The notes below the pieces were generated by a model that ran no database searches, was not told the origin of the DNA, and worked only from the letters and a program-made list of their open reading frames with translations. Positions 34,314 through 42,924 of a DNA stretch of 64,000 nt are shown here, piece after piece; positions within the stretch are counted from its first letter, which is position 1; each line of letters opens with the position of its first letter. A program made the position numbers and the translations under genes. This stretch comes from Algoriphagus aestuariicola (GTDB taxonomy: Bacteria; Bacteroidota; Bacteroidia; Cytophagales; Cyclobacteriaceae), in assembly GCF_017254835.1 (NCBI RefSeq), contig NZ_JAFKCW010000005.1, positions 124,001-188,000 of the forward strand, in the 5' to 3' direction.

Positions 34314-34759
34314 TATTCTATCGCTTGTCCGTCTAGGTTTTTGTAAATGGTGTTTAGGATGCGTTTGAATTCTTCAAAATCGCTGGCGGTTAGATTTTCC
34401 CAGGCTTTTTCCCTGATCTCGAGGATTTTTGGACGAAGCTCATTTACCTTAGTCAAACCAGCCTCAGTGAGGTGAAGCTGGAAGCTTCTTCTATCCTGGG
34501 GATGAGGTATCCGCTCCACATAACTTTTTTTGCAGAGCAAATCAATGATTCTGGTAAGAGTCGGGTTGTCCTTGAAAACCAGATTCGCCAGTTCGGTCTG
34601 GCTTAAAAGTTCATTTTCAGCCAGGTTTTTCAACACCAGCCATTGGTCTACCGTCACGTCAAATTCCCCCGTCTTGAACTGCTGCTGGGCATATTGCTTT
34701 ACTTTTCTGGCTGTGCGGTCCAGTAGAAAAGAGTACCGTGCAAATAGTTCTTGTGTCAT
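34313..34759 (-). CDS. MarR family transcriptional regulator
   Basis: This 148-residue winged-helix protein has SQTELANLVFKDNPTLTRIIDLL as the recognition helix region and IPHPQDRRSFQLHLTEAGL as the wing with conserved DxRS. It probably represses genes for stress or aromatic compound handling. The start at 34759 (MTQELFARYS) is chosen because the ATG at 34789 overlaps the promoter. It lies directly upstream of the ferredoxin reductase gene, on the same strand, and a palindrome over that gene's promoter is a likely binding site. Confidence 0.9.
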   Translation of the reverse strand: MTQELFARYSFLLDRTARKVKQYAQQQFKTGEFDVTVDQWLVLKNLAENELLSQTELANLVFKDNPTLTRIIDLLCKKSYVERIPHPQDRRSFQLHLTEAGLTKVNELRPKILEIREKAWENLTASDFEEFKRILNTIYKNLDGQAIE

Positions 34760-34776
34760 ACCAATAGTTAGTGTGA

Positions 34777-34805
34777 CAAATATATGCAAAGAAAGACATT
34801 CTCAA
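34777..34805 (-). promoter_or_regulatory. Promoter of the MarR gene
   Basis: On the minus strand TTG (34805-34803), 18 bases, TATATTTG (34784-34777): a full match to TTG-N18-TAnnTTTG, ending 17 bases before the ATG at 34759. Confidence 0.7.
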
Positions 34806-34916
34806 AAAATTAGCCTATAAAAATTATAGGGAAAGTTGGAATAAAATCTTGTGCTTACTTCCAGACTTGAGCCAATTCCATTTTCCCGATATGGGCTTTG
34901 AGAAAAAATAGTAGGA

Positions 34917-36323
34917 TCAACCGAGTGGAAGCCTTACATCAAAGGTGGTTTCTCCAGTTTTGGACTCCACTGAAATTTCTCCCCCGTGTTTTTCGACAAT
35001 CTGCCGCACCAAGTCAAGTCCTAAACCCGTGCCTTTTCCGAGACCCTTGGTGGTGAAAAATGGATCGAAGATTTTGAACAGGATATCTTCGGGGATACCA
35101 GAACCGTTGTCCGTGATTTTCACGGAGACCTGCGAATTTTCCCTACGTATTCGGATTTGAAGTTGTGGGTTTGGAATGGCTTCCATCGCATCGAGGGCAT
35201 TGGCGATCAAGTTGGTCCACACTTGGTTGAGCTCTCCTCCCGATCCATGGATCAGGATGGGACCTTCAGTTTGGGGAAATATCACCTTGGCCTTGATTGC
35301 CTTGATCTTGTGCTGCAAAAGAGAAAGAGTATCGCGGATTTCGGAAACGAGATCCAGTTCCCTTTGCGTAGTTTCCCTGTCAATTCGGGAAAATGATTTG
35401 ACAGTCTGGATCAGCTCTTTGATTCTTTCGGCTGCTATACTGATATTGGTCACCAGCAGTTGACTTTGGAGCAGCTGCTGCAATCCTGTCAGCCATGTCT
35501 CTGCCAGTGCTGGTTTTATTTTTTTTAGCCAATCTTCCAATTCTTCCGGATCGACTTTGGTGTCGGTAAATACCTCAGCTGCGTCCGACGGGTTTTTCAT
35601 GCCCCACTCAATTAGTCTCTTCAACCATTGTTTTTCGACCTGCTGGATCTCGACCGAGGATATGGTAGTGTCGGGAATCTGATGCATCCAGCCTGAAACG
35701 GCATCCTTGAGGAGACTTTGGTCTCTCTCGTTCAGTTCCGAGTCCTGTATAAGCAGCCTCTCTATTCCTCCTTTGGAGAAAATCCTGTTCAGCTCTGCGC
35801 TGTCCCTCTGGATGGAATTGATGGGATGATTTAGTTCATGGGACAGGCCAGCCGTGAGTTTTCCCAAGGATATCAGTTTTTGATTTTGGAGAGTCTGGAA
35901 TGACACCTTTCGCGGCTTGGTTGTCCTCGAGCTGACCAACGCTTCGGTCAACTCCTCATGCATTGTCAGAAGATTTTGGAATTCTGATATGGGAAATGAC
36001 AAAATCCGGCTCGGCAAAGAAGCTTGGCAGTAGGCCGTGAACTCAGTTTCTTTTAATAACGGAAACTGTCCAAGGGTGCTTCCTTTGTCAAAGTGGTTGA
36101 GTGTTCTTTTGTTGCTTCCATAAAGCACATAAAGCTCTAGTGCTCCTGAGAGAACAATATGGAGGTGACGACTCGGGGTATTGGGTTGGAATAAAAAATC
36201 ACCTTTTTGCAGCTCAATGGAATGTGAGTTTTGTAGTAGCCAATCCAATTGAGCATCAGGTACTTCGTGAAAATCAGGGATCAGTCGAAGTCTTTCAAAA
36301 TCTTTTTTTTCATCATTCCCCAT
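34917..36323 (-). CDS. Histidine kinase with N-terminal cNMP-binding-fold domain
   Basis: This 468-residue cytosolic kinase has an N-terminal cyclic-nucleotide-binding fold (about 15-125) whose phosphate-binding cassette reads GQFPLLKETEFTAYCQA, lacking the usual Glu and Arg for cyclic nucleotide. HisKA follows with His162 in GLSHELNHPINSI (NtrB/DctB-like), then a long helical insert (about 190-310). HATPase_c has ELNQVWTNLIANALDAM, DNGSGIPEDI and GTGLGLDLVRQIV. There is no membrane segment or receiver. It may sense a redox or nucleotide signal; no cognate regulator is adjacent. It is on the same strand as the MarR-FNR-ferredoxin genes, 158 bases upstream of the MarR gene. Confidence 0.88.
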   Translation of the reverse strand: MGNDEKKDFERLRLIPDFHEVPDAQLDWLLQNSHSIELQKGDFLFQPNTPSRHLHIVLSGALELYVLYGSNKRTLNHFDKGSTLGQFPLLKETEFTAYCQASLPSRILSFPISEFQNLLTMHEELTEALVSSRTTKPRKVSFQTLQNQKLISLGKLTAGLSHELNHPINSIQRDSAELNRIFSKGGIERLLIQDSELNERDQSLLKDAVSGWMHQIPDTTISSVEIQQVEKQWLKRLIEWGMKNPSDAAEVFTDTKVDPEELEDWLKKIKPALAETWLTGLQQLLQSQLLVTNISIAAERIKELIQTVKSFSRIDRETTQRELDLVSEIRDTLSLLQHKIKAIKAKVIFPQTEGPILIHGSGGELNQVWTNLIANALDAMEAIPNPQLQIRIRRENSQVSVKITDNGSGIPEDILFKIFDPFFTTKGLGKGTGLGLDLVRQIVEKHGGEISVESKTGETTFDVRLPLG

Positions 36324-36752
36324 AGAGAACAGGATAGGTACTTAAAATATTCCAGCCATAAGGTTGGTCGTTTGGTTGATCAATAAAAGTCGTTCAAATT
36401 AACAAAAAGTCCTTTCATATCTAATTTCCTCAGCGGTTTTATATTCGAAATCGGGATTGGGATAGAAAAAATCAGCTATTCTGGCAAAAAAGTGGAAACC
36501 GATTATCGACAAGGCATTCAAGGTTAGGCGAAATTCTGATCCTCGCTTCGCACCAATGGATATGACTTATGCTGAATGTCAGGGTGGAAAGGATTGTCCG
36601 GTCGCAGGAATTTGATCGATTGCAGAAAGGTTGATTCAAATAGTGGTCCTGGACAAGTGCGAAATTTTTACCGTAGTCACGAATTCAGAAATCGGAATTC
36701 GAAAACCATCTTTTAAAGTCGGGAATTTGAGCTTTCTGGGCTAAATTCCGGC
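36324..36752. other. 429-bp intergenic region without a recognised gene
   Basis: This region is divergent between the histidine kinase and the exported Gfo/Idh gene. It contains one short frame from 36556 (19 codons, MDMTYAECQGGKDCPVAGI) with two cysteines; it may be a chance frame or a decayed gene end. No convincing terminator, palindrome or RNA gene was seen. Confidence 0.4.
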
Positions 36753-37859
36753 ATGAAAAAATCCATTCCTTTTTTGTTTCTGATTTTTGGGCTGTTGAGT
36801 TCTGCGTTTTCACAGGTCGTGCCACTGAAAATCGGTGTGGCGGGGTTGCATCACGGACATGTGGGATGGGTGTTTGAGGCGAATGAAAGACCGGATGTTG
36901 AAATTGTCGGAATCGCCGAACCCAACCGAGAACTTGCGGAACGGTATGCGAAGCAACATGGCATTTCTATGGATATCGTTTTTGATAGCTTGGAGGAAAT
37001 GTTGGAAAAAACCAAGCCAGAGGCTGTGACCGGTTTTGGAGCCACCTTCCACCATCTGGAGATCGTCCAAATCTGTGCGCCACGAGGCATCCATGTGATG
37101 GTAGAAAAACCATTGGCGGTCAGTCTGGCCCATGCCCAGGAAATGGCTCAATTGGCACGGCAGCACGAAATCCACCTGCTGACTAACTATGAAACTTCTT
37201 GGTACGCCTCCAACGAAAAAGCATATGAAATCCTGCATTCGGGACAAATCGGCGAAACTCGGAAAGTTGTCGTCAGGGATGGCCATCGAGGGCCAAAGAA
37301 AATCGGTGTCGGTTCGGAGTTTCTGGAATGGCTGACTGATCCTGAGCTAAACGGCGCAGGGGCATTGATGGATTTCGGTTGCTACGGAGCCAATCTGAGC
37401 ACGTGGCTTTTGGATGGGCAGCGTCCGGTCTCAGTCACTGCCGTTACCCAACAGCTCAATCCAGCCGATAACCCCAAAGTGGACGATGAGGCCACGATCA
37501 TTTTGACTTACCCCAATTCCCAAACCATCATCGAAGCTTCCTGGAACTGGCCAATAGGCATCAAGGATTTGGCTATTTATGGCCTTACCGGGGCGATCTT
37601 CGCCGATGACGGGAGCCATCTCAGGGTTCGAATGGCGGAGGGGTACAGCGGTTTTTCTGAAGAGAAAATGGAATTGCTGGAGCGATCCCGCCCCTATGAC
37701 GATCCGTTTTCAGTCTTGCTGGCGGTAGTGAGGAGAGAAACCCAGCTGGGTCAATTTGATCCATACTCCTTAGAAAACAATCTCTTGGTGATGGAGATTC
37801 TGCAAGCGGCGAAGGAAAGCGCCGAAACCGGAAAGACAGTATTCCTGTCGAAGAAATAG
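36753..37859 (+). CDS. Exported Gfo/Idh/MocA-family oxidoreductase
   Basis: This 368-residue NAD(P)-fold oxidoreductase has a Sec-type signal peptide (about 1-20, FLLSSAFSQ pattern). The Rossmann fold begins KIGVAGLHHGHVGWV, and the catalytic-type lysine is in VMVEKPLAV. The C-terminal domain has the family sandwich (GGALMDFGCYG-like NGAGALMDFGCYGANL). The Sec-type rather than TAT-type signal is odd for a protein that must bind a dinucleotide cofactor. It may hold the cofactor tightly or function differently. Downstream genes encode a beta-lactamase-fold hydrolase and an NTF2-like protein, 47 and 15 bases apart. Confidence 0.87.
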   Translation: MKKSIPFLFLIFGLLSSAFSQVVPLKIGVAGLHHGHVGWVFEANERPDVEIVGIAEPNRELAERYAKQHGISMDIVFDSLEEMLEKTKPEAVTGFGATFHHLEIVQICAPRGIHVMVEKPLAVSLAHAQEMAQLARQHEIHLLTNYETSWYASNEKAYEILHSGQIGETRKVVVRDGHRGPKKIGVGSEFLEWLTDPELNGAGALMDFGCYGANLSTWLLDGQRPVSVTAVTQQLNPADNPKVDDEATIILTYPNSQTIIEASWNWPIGIKDLAIYGLTGAIFADDGSHLRVRMAEGYSGFSEEKMELLERSRPYDDPFSVLLAVVRRETQLGQFDPYSLENNLLVMEILQAAKESAETGKTVFLSKK

Positions 37860-37906
37860 TCGATTTTATGACTCCCGACCTTAGGCGTTTTACCTATTTT
37901 CTAAAA

Positions 37907-39043
37907 ATGAAAAAGAATCTTTTCATATTCCTCTTTCTGGTCTTTTCCATACAAACCTCGACGCAAGGCCAAAATGCTGCTGAGTCAAAGATCAAATCCC
38001 TGATGGAGACGACGCCCGTGATGGGATTGGGGGTGGCGGTGGTGAAGGGTGGAAATCTGGTATATCAAGGAGCTTTCGGCTGGAAAGAGGAGGGGAAGGA
38101 AATGTTGGAAACTACCGATATCTTCCGCATAGCCTCCATCTCCAAGTCCTTTTCTGCGACTTCCGTGATGCAGCTGGTGGAGAAGAAAGTGCTTAGCCTG
38201 GATGATGACGTCAGCGAGCTGATGGGCTTTGGGGTGAGAAACCCTAAATTTCCCGACCAAGTCATCACCCTGCGGATGCTGCTGTCGCATACTTCAAGCA
38301 TCAACGACTCCGAAGGCTACTTCACCCTTGACGCGATCAACCCGTCCAAGAATCCAAACTGGGAGAAAGCGTACAATGACTACGCACCCGGTGAGGGGTA
38401 TCAATATTGCAACTTAGCTTACAATATGACCGGAGCGATCATCGAAAAGTATTCCGGGGAGCGCTTTGACCAATATGTACGGGGCCATATTTTGGCACCA
38501 CTAGAGCTATATGGTGGCTACAACGTCAGCGAACTGGACGCTGCCAGCTTTGCGTCAATCTACGCCTATGATCCTGATTCCGCCAAGTTTACGCTTTCTC
38601 CGGCGGCCTATGCGCCAAGGGTCGAGGAGATCGCAAATTATCAGTTTGGCTATAGCACGCCTATCTTTTCTCCGACAGGAGGGATGAAGATTTCCGCTCC
38701 AGACTTGGCTAGATACATGATCATGCACATGAACTACGGGAAAGGCGAAAATGAAAGGATCATTTCCAAAAAGAGCTCCCAGATCATGCAGACTCCGATT
38801 TCATCCGATGAAAACTATGGGTTGGGACTTTGGAAGACTGACAAGTTGATCGCCGGTACGGAACTCGTCGGACATACGGGATCAGCCTATGGACTGTACA
38901 GTGCGATGTTTTTTGATCCCAAGGAAAAGTTCGGAATCGTGGTTATCAGCAATGGCTGCGCCCCCGCCTATGAAGATGGCTTCAACGCCGTGATCCGCCA
39001 GACGGTGAATATCCTGTACGAAGAATTGATCAAGCCCCAATAA
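37907..39043 (+). CDS. Beta-lactamase-fold serine hydrolase (class C / esterase type)
   Basis: This 378-residue exported hydrolase has a signal peptide (about 1-22, STQGQ). Active-site motifs are SISK (Ser77-Lys80), YCN in YQYCNLAYN, and HTG in GHTGSAYG. This family spans penicillin-binding esterases, D-amino peptidases and beta-lactamases; the substrate is not predictable here. The ATG at 37907 begins the signal peptide; an upstream ATG at 37868 would add 13 residues. It appears cotranscribed with the Gfo/Idh gene upstream and the NTF2-like gene downstream. Confidence 0.88.
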   Translation: MKKNLFIFLFLVFSIQTSTQGQNAAESKIKSLMETTPVMGLGVAVVKGGNLVYQGAFGWKEEGKEMLETTDIFRIASISKSFSATSVMQLVEKKVLSLDDDVSELMGFGVRNPKFPDQVITLRMLLSHTSSINDSEGYFTLDAINPSKNPNWEKAYNDYAPGEGYQYCNLAYNMTGAIIEKYSGERFDQYVRGHILAPLELYGGYNVSELDAASFASIYAYDPDSAKFTLSPAAYAPRVEEIANYQFGYSTPIFSPTGGMKISAPDLARYMIMHMNYGKGENERIISKKSSQIMQTPISSDENYGLGLWKTDKLIAGTELVGHTGSAYGLYSAMFFDPKEKFGIVVISNGCAPAYEDGFNAVIRQTVNILYEELIKPQ

Positions 39044-39058
39044 AACCGATAGCCAACT

Positions 39059-39511
39059 ATGATTAAGAAAACCCTTCTGTTTCTACTTTTCGGTATATCC
39101 CTCTTTGCCCAAGCCCGGCAAAAAAGCGATGAGGAGCAAATACAGCAGCTGATCCAAGATTCTTTTGACGTTCTTTTTTCCAGTTTTGACTCCGAACGGA
39201 TTGGGGAGTTTTATACCGAAGACTTCATTCTTTTGGAAGACGGGGAAGTCTGGGACCATCAAAAGATCCTCGATTATTTCGCCAAAGCAAAACTTAATCC
39301 CAATCCCACGACTCGGATAAACCGTTTTGATTTTGTCAAAACGACCGTATCTGGGGACAGGGCCTGGGTAGCTTACCACAACTATGCGACGATCAGCAGA
39401 GATGGACAAGTGGTTAGGCAAGTGGAGTGGCTGGAGAGTGCTACTGCCGTGAAGACGCCGGAGGGCTGGAGGCTGGATATGCTTCATTCCACAAGACTTG
39501 AAGCGAAGTAA
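39059..39511 (+). CDS. Exported NTF2-like (SnoaL/DUF4440-type) protein
   Basis: This 150-residue exported protein has a signal peptide (about 1-19, SLFAQARQ). The NTF2-like fold shows EEQIQQLIQDSFDVLFSSFDSERIGEFYTEDFILLEDGEVW and C-terminal PEGWRLDMLHSTRL. Its function is unknown. It is the third gene of the Gfo/Idh-hydrolase transcript, 15 bases after the hydrolase stop, and convergent with the DUF3820 gene. Confidence 0.8.
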   Translation: MIKKTLLFLLFGISLFAQARQKSDEEQIQQLIQDSFDVLFSSFDSERIGEFYTEDFILLEDGEVWDHQKILDYFAKAKLNPNPTTRINRFDFVKTTVSGDRAWVAYHNYATISRDGQVVRQVEWLESATAVKTPEGWRLDMLHSTRLEAK

Positions 39512-39537
39512 GACTTAAAAGGCAGCAGGACTGAGGG

Positions 39538-39762
39538 TTAGGTGTTCTTATAGGTTTTTTTGAGCTCCGTCAGAATGCTCTCCAACCCGTTGAGTCTGAT
39601 CTCGTAGAGCGTGTGAAGCCACATGCCGAGCTTACCTTCGGGGAAACCTTTTCCTTTCATCCAAACCAGGTAATACTCGGGAACATCGCAAAGTAGCCGT
39701 CCCTTGTACTTGCCGAAAGGCATCTTTTTGGTCACCAGATCTATGAGAATTTGTTGGTCCAT
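39538..39762 (-). CDS. DUF3820 family protein
   Basis: This 74-residue cytosolic protein has the DUF3820 pattern: MPFGKYKGRLLCDVPEYYLVWMKGKGFPEGKLG. Members are linked to nucleic-acid or exonuclease-like proteins and quorum-sensing-regulated virulence in some annotations, with no firm activity. The start at 39762 (MDQQILIDLV) fits the family length of about 70; an upstream ATG at 39897 would add 45 residues that overlap the divergent gene. Confidence 0.82.
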   Translation of the reverse strand: MDQQILIDLVTKKMPFGKYKGRLLCDVPEYYLVWMKGKGFPEGKLGMWLHTLYEIRLNGLESILTELKKTYKNT

Positions 39763-39844
39763 GGGGTAAAAGTAACGCAAATATCCAGATCGATGGGAGG
39801 CAAATGCCGATCGTAGAATTTTGGATGAATTTTTTAATTGATCA

Positions 39845-41062
39845 ATGAAAATCTCAGACTTTGAATGTGGTTTTTGTTTATTTGCAGCTCGATTCACCCT
39901 AATCCAAGCCTTCTTGAAAGTCCGCTCGCTGCCCAGGTTTTTCTGGTATTCAAAGTTGTCGATACCGCTTCTCTTTATCTTATTCCTTACACTAGACGCC
40001 TTTGGTCAGGTTCCAGCCAAAAAAGACTATATCGTCGTGGCTGATTCGGCGCTTAGTCAGGGCTTCGTCCGAGACATCCCCTCCGAGGGTAACACAGTGG
40101 TGTACTTTGCGAAGTCGAAAAGAAGCGAGCATAGGAAATTCACTGTGGCAGATGTGACGGAGTTTAGACTGTCGGAGCGAATGTTTTATAAAAAGCTGAT
40201 CCCACAGGGGGTGGCTGGTAGATTTGTTTTTTTGGAAAAGCTACCGCATTCTTCCCCAAATCTGGTTTTTTGGAAACTGCACGAGGAATCTCCAAAGTAC
40301 TATATCGAATCATCTGAGGGACTGGAACTTTTAGATGAATCGTTTCGGGGGCGGCTAAGCGAGCTGTTCGACAATCCTATGTTGGATCCACTTTTGGATA
40401 TCACTCGGAGAAATGATTTTTCACTGGTATATCTTTCCCGGACTGCGGCAACCATCAAAAAACCTCGAACTTTCACAAAGCTTTTTGCGATAGCGCCACA
40501 TTTAGGCTATACCAGCCAAATCGTGCGATTTGCCCTTCCTGACTCCAATGAAAAGGGAAAAGTCACAGGTTCTTCGCCATCGATCGGTATAGATGGGGAA
40601 GTTTTTTTGACTTTCAAGCGGAATATTTCATTGATGGCGGGAGTGTTATGGACGCAGTTTGATTCGCAGGTTTTTATCCAATATCCACGGAGCCAAACGA
40701 GAATCGATTCAGACTTTTTCCTGGACTTCAGCCTATTACAAATCCCCGCGATGTTTCGCTACTATATAGATCTGAGTCCAAATAAATTGAGAATGCACAT
40801 TGGGGCGGGTTATACCCACGCCAAACCATCTTATGATAGATTGGGCGCTTACCAAGCTGTCTTTGAAGGAACTACGATTGTCACCTCTACACGAGAGCTG
40901 GAGATGGACGACAGCTTCTCCGGTGTTACGTTGGGGCTGGGAATAGAGAAGTACTTCAGGAAGCAACGGGCCTTGGTCTTTGGTCTGCGGCATTTCAACG
41001 TCAAGGGGCAAGAGGATGGCCTAGTTCAAGGGCTGGATTTTCAACTAGGATATAAATTCTGA
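39845..41062 (+). CDS. Outer-membrane beta-barrel candidate
   Basis: This protein is 405 residues from the only in-frame ATG. A better signal peptide starts at a TTG at 39956 (SIPLLFILFLTLDAFGQV), giving about 368 residues. The C-terminal ~200 residues alternate in the manner of a barrel (GIDGEVFLTFKRNISLMAGVLW, IPAMFRYYIDLSPNKLRMHIGAGYT) and end in LDFQLGYKF with the C-terminal aromatic typical of barrel proteins. The N-terminal soluble part is not recognised. It is followed after 6 bases by a lipoprotein gene, so the two may act together at the outer membrane. Confidence 0.68.
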   Translation: MKISDFECGFCLFAARFTLIQAFLKVRSLPRFFWYSKLSIPLLFILFLTLDAFGQVPAKKDYIVVADSALSQGFVRDIPSEGNTVVYFAKSKRSEHRKFTVADVTEFRLSERMFYKKLIPQGVAGRFVFLEKLPHSSPNLVFWKLHEESPKYYIESSEGLELLDESFRGRLSELFDNPMLDPLLDITRRNDFSLVYLSRTAATIKKPRTFTKLFAIAPHLGYTSQIVRFALPDSNEKGKVTGSSPSIGIDGEVFLTFKRNISLMAGVLWTQFDSQVFIQYPRSQTRIDSDFFLDFSLLQIPAMFRYYIDLSPNKLRMHIGAGYTHAKPSYDRLGAYQAVFEGTTIVTSTRELEMDDSFSGVTLGLGIEKYFRKQRALVFGLRHFNVKGQEDGLVQGLDFQLGYKF

Positions 41063-41068
41063 TTGGGT

Positions 41069-42862
41069 ATGAAGAGGATAAGTTGGATTTTGCTGATCGC
41101 AGTCTTTGCGTTGATGTCCTGTGAGCAGGAGGAGTTTATTTCCGGTCGTGCCCATCATTTTGTGTTGAGTATGGGGATCGCTGACCTGGACGAGACTGGG
41201 GTGACGGTGGAGTTTGAAGTGAGAAAGACCGGAACGGCTCCGATAGAGGAGTATGGGGTGGAATATACACTGTCTGAGAATCTTGCTTATGGAAGGGATG
41301 CGCAATATGACAAGGTGTCCGAGAGTGGCGCTCCCGGGAGCGCTCTTGCGTCGATCCGAATTTCCTATGATCTAGTGGCGGGTCGCGAATACACCGCCAG
41401 GCCCTATGTAAAGTCCGGCGGAACGATCGTTTACGGGGAAAATCTGGTATTTTCCAGCCAGGGCGGTCCTGCCCCGATCATTACGGAAGTCAGTCCTGCC
41501 GAATTTTACAGAAACTCCCAGCTCACCCTGAAGGGTGACTACTTCAATTCCAAATTGGAACACAACTCACTGGAGATCGTGAACGGAGGAGAAAACTATG
41601 AAGTCTCCATTGACAGCGTCAGCCGCACGGAAATCAAAATGAGAATAAAGCTCATCCGGCCCATTATCAATGCGGATAGCCAGTCGCTGAGTCTGAAGTT
41701 GACCTCGGGAGGGAAAAGCGTCCTCTTCCCGGTGGAGATCACTTCCATCGTGCCCAAGATCACCCAGATGGGCCCTAGCAGTGTATATGTAGGTGACAAG
41801 GTTATGCTGGAGTTTAATTACCCTCCGTATCAAACCGACTATGGTATTTGGTTAAACTATACTCCACCAAACGGCTATCCGCTATGGTTTCAAAATCAAG
41901 TCAGCCCACTGGCTGCTGAGTTTTTGGTTCCTGATACTCCAGCGGGTGTGTATGTTCCATCTTTTGTGAACACTTGGTTTCCGCAGCAGCTCACGGATAG
42001 GAAGCTCGAGATCCTTCCTACTTGGGAGAAGTTTCAGGTTGGGGTGGATGTACCCAAGAGGAATGAACAGCTTATCACCGCCGTCGGGGACAAACTGCTG
42101 ATGATAGGCTATGACGATACCGACAATATGGCCTTTCGCCGCCTTGATCTCGGAGCGACTCGCCCTGTGGCTTTGTCGGCTCCGCCCACTGAGAATCCCT
42201 ACCGATCATCGCCGGTATTGTCGGCGCAGGGAGACAGATATTTGTACTATGGATTGGGATTCAGGTATCTGACTGACAAGACGGAGCCCGTCCATGATTT
42301 TTTTCGATTGGATACACATACTGGCCAATGGGAGAGGCTTGCTGATTTTCCCTTTGATTATACCTCGGTCATCAATTCATTTTTTTTCAAGGGGAAACTG
42401 TATGTCATACTTTGGAACTATCTGAATTTTAGAGTGTACGACCCTGCAACCAACCAGTGGAGTATGAGCTCGGTAGAAGTGCCAAATGAATTGAGGTCTT
42501 CAGCTAGTGTTGTTCCTGTCCAAGACCATATATATTTCCTCACTTCACAGAATCCTCTACAAGTGAGTAGGTATAGCATCGGTGGCCAAATCGAGCTGTT
42601 CGGTACATCTGATCAGTGGATAAACCACGGTGGCAGTCTGATCCTTTGGGATGGCAACCTGTTATTTATGAACAATGGCATGCCCCTCCTGCGAATGGAT
42701 ATGGGGACAAGGGAATTTCGGCTCGTCCAGCGGGTCGGAGGTCATTTTAACTCCAGCTTTATTCCTTGGCCAACTTCTCAGGGTTTGCTGATGGCGCTCC
42801 GGATAGATGGCAACAGCGGTATTCAGGAGGATGTCATCTACCGCTTGATCCAAGACTTTTGA
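41069..42862 (+). CDS. IPT/TIG and Kelch-like lipoprotein
   Basis: This 597-residue predicted surface lipoprotein has a lipobox (ALMSCEQ, Cys16), an N-terminal beta-sandwich region (about 30-120, fibronectin-like DLDETGVTVEFEVRKTG), an IPT/TIG-like domain (about 125-215, PIITEVSPAEFYRNSQLTLKGDYF), and a C-terminal set of Kelch-like blades (about 330-590; FRLDTHTGQWERLADFPFDY, FRVYDPATNQWSMSSVEVP). The layout suggests extracellular binding. It lies 6 bases after the barrel candidate gene. Confidence 0.75.
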   Translation: MKRISWILLIAVFALMSCEQEEFISGRAHHFVLSMGIADLDETGVTVEFEVRKTGTAPIEEYGVEYTLSENLAYGRDAQYDKVSESGAPGSALASIRISYDLVAGREYTARPYVKSGGTIVYGENLVFSSQGGPAPIITEVSPAEFYRNSQLTLKGDYFNSKLEHNSLEIVNGGENYEVSIDSVSRTEIKMRIKLIRPIINADSQSLSLKLTSGGKSVLFPVEITSIVPKITQMGPSSVYVGDKVMLEFNYPPYQTDYGIWLNYTPPNGYPLWFQNQVSPLAAEFLVPDTPAGVYVPSFVNTWFPQQLTDRKLEILPTWEKFQVGVDVPKRNEQLITAVGDKLLMIGYDDTDNMAFRRLDLGATRPVALSAPPTENPYRSSPVLSAQGDRYLYYGLGFRYLTDKTEPVHDFFRLDTHTGQWERLADFPFDYTSVINSFFFKGKLYVILWNYLNFRVYDPATNQWSMSSVEVPNELRSSASVVPVQDHIYFLTSQNPLQVSRYSIGGQIELFGTSDQWINHGGSLILWDGNLLFMNNGMPLLRMDMGTREFRLVQRVGGHFNSSFIPWPTSQGLLMALRIDGNSGIQEDVIYRLIQDF

Positions 42863-42924
42863 TTTGAATCAATTTCATCGTCCGTTGGTTATCTGACCAA
42901 CTATCCAAAAAGAAAGGAAAATCG

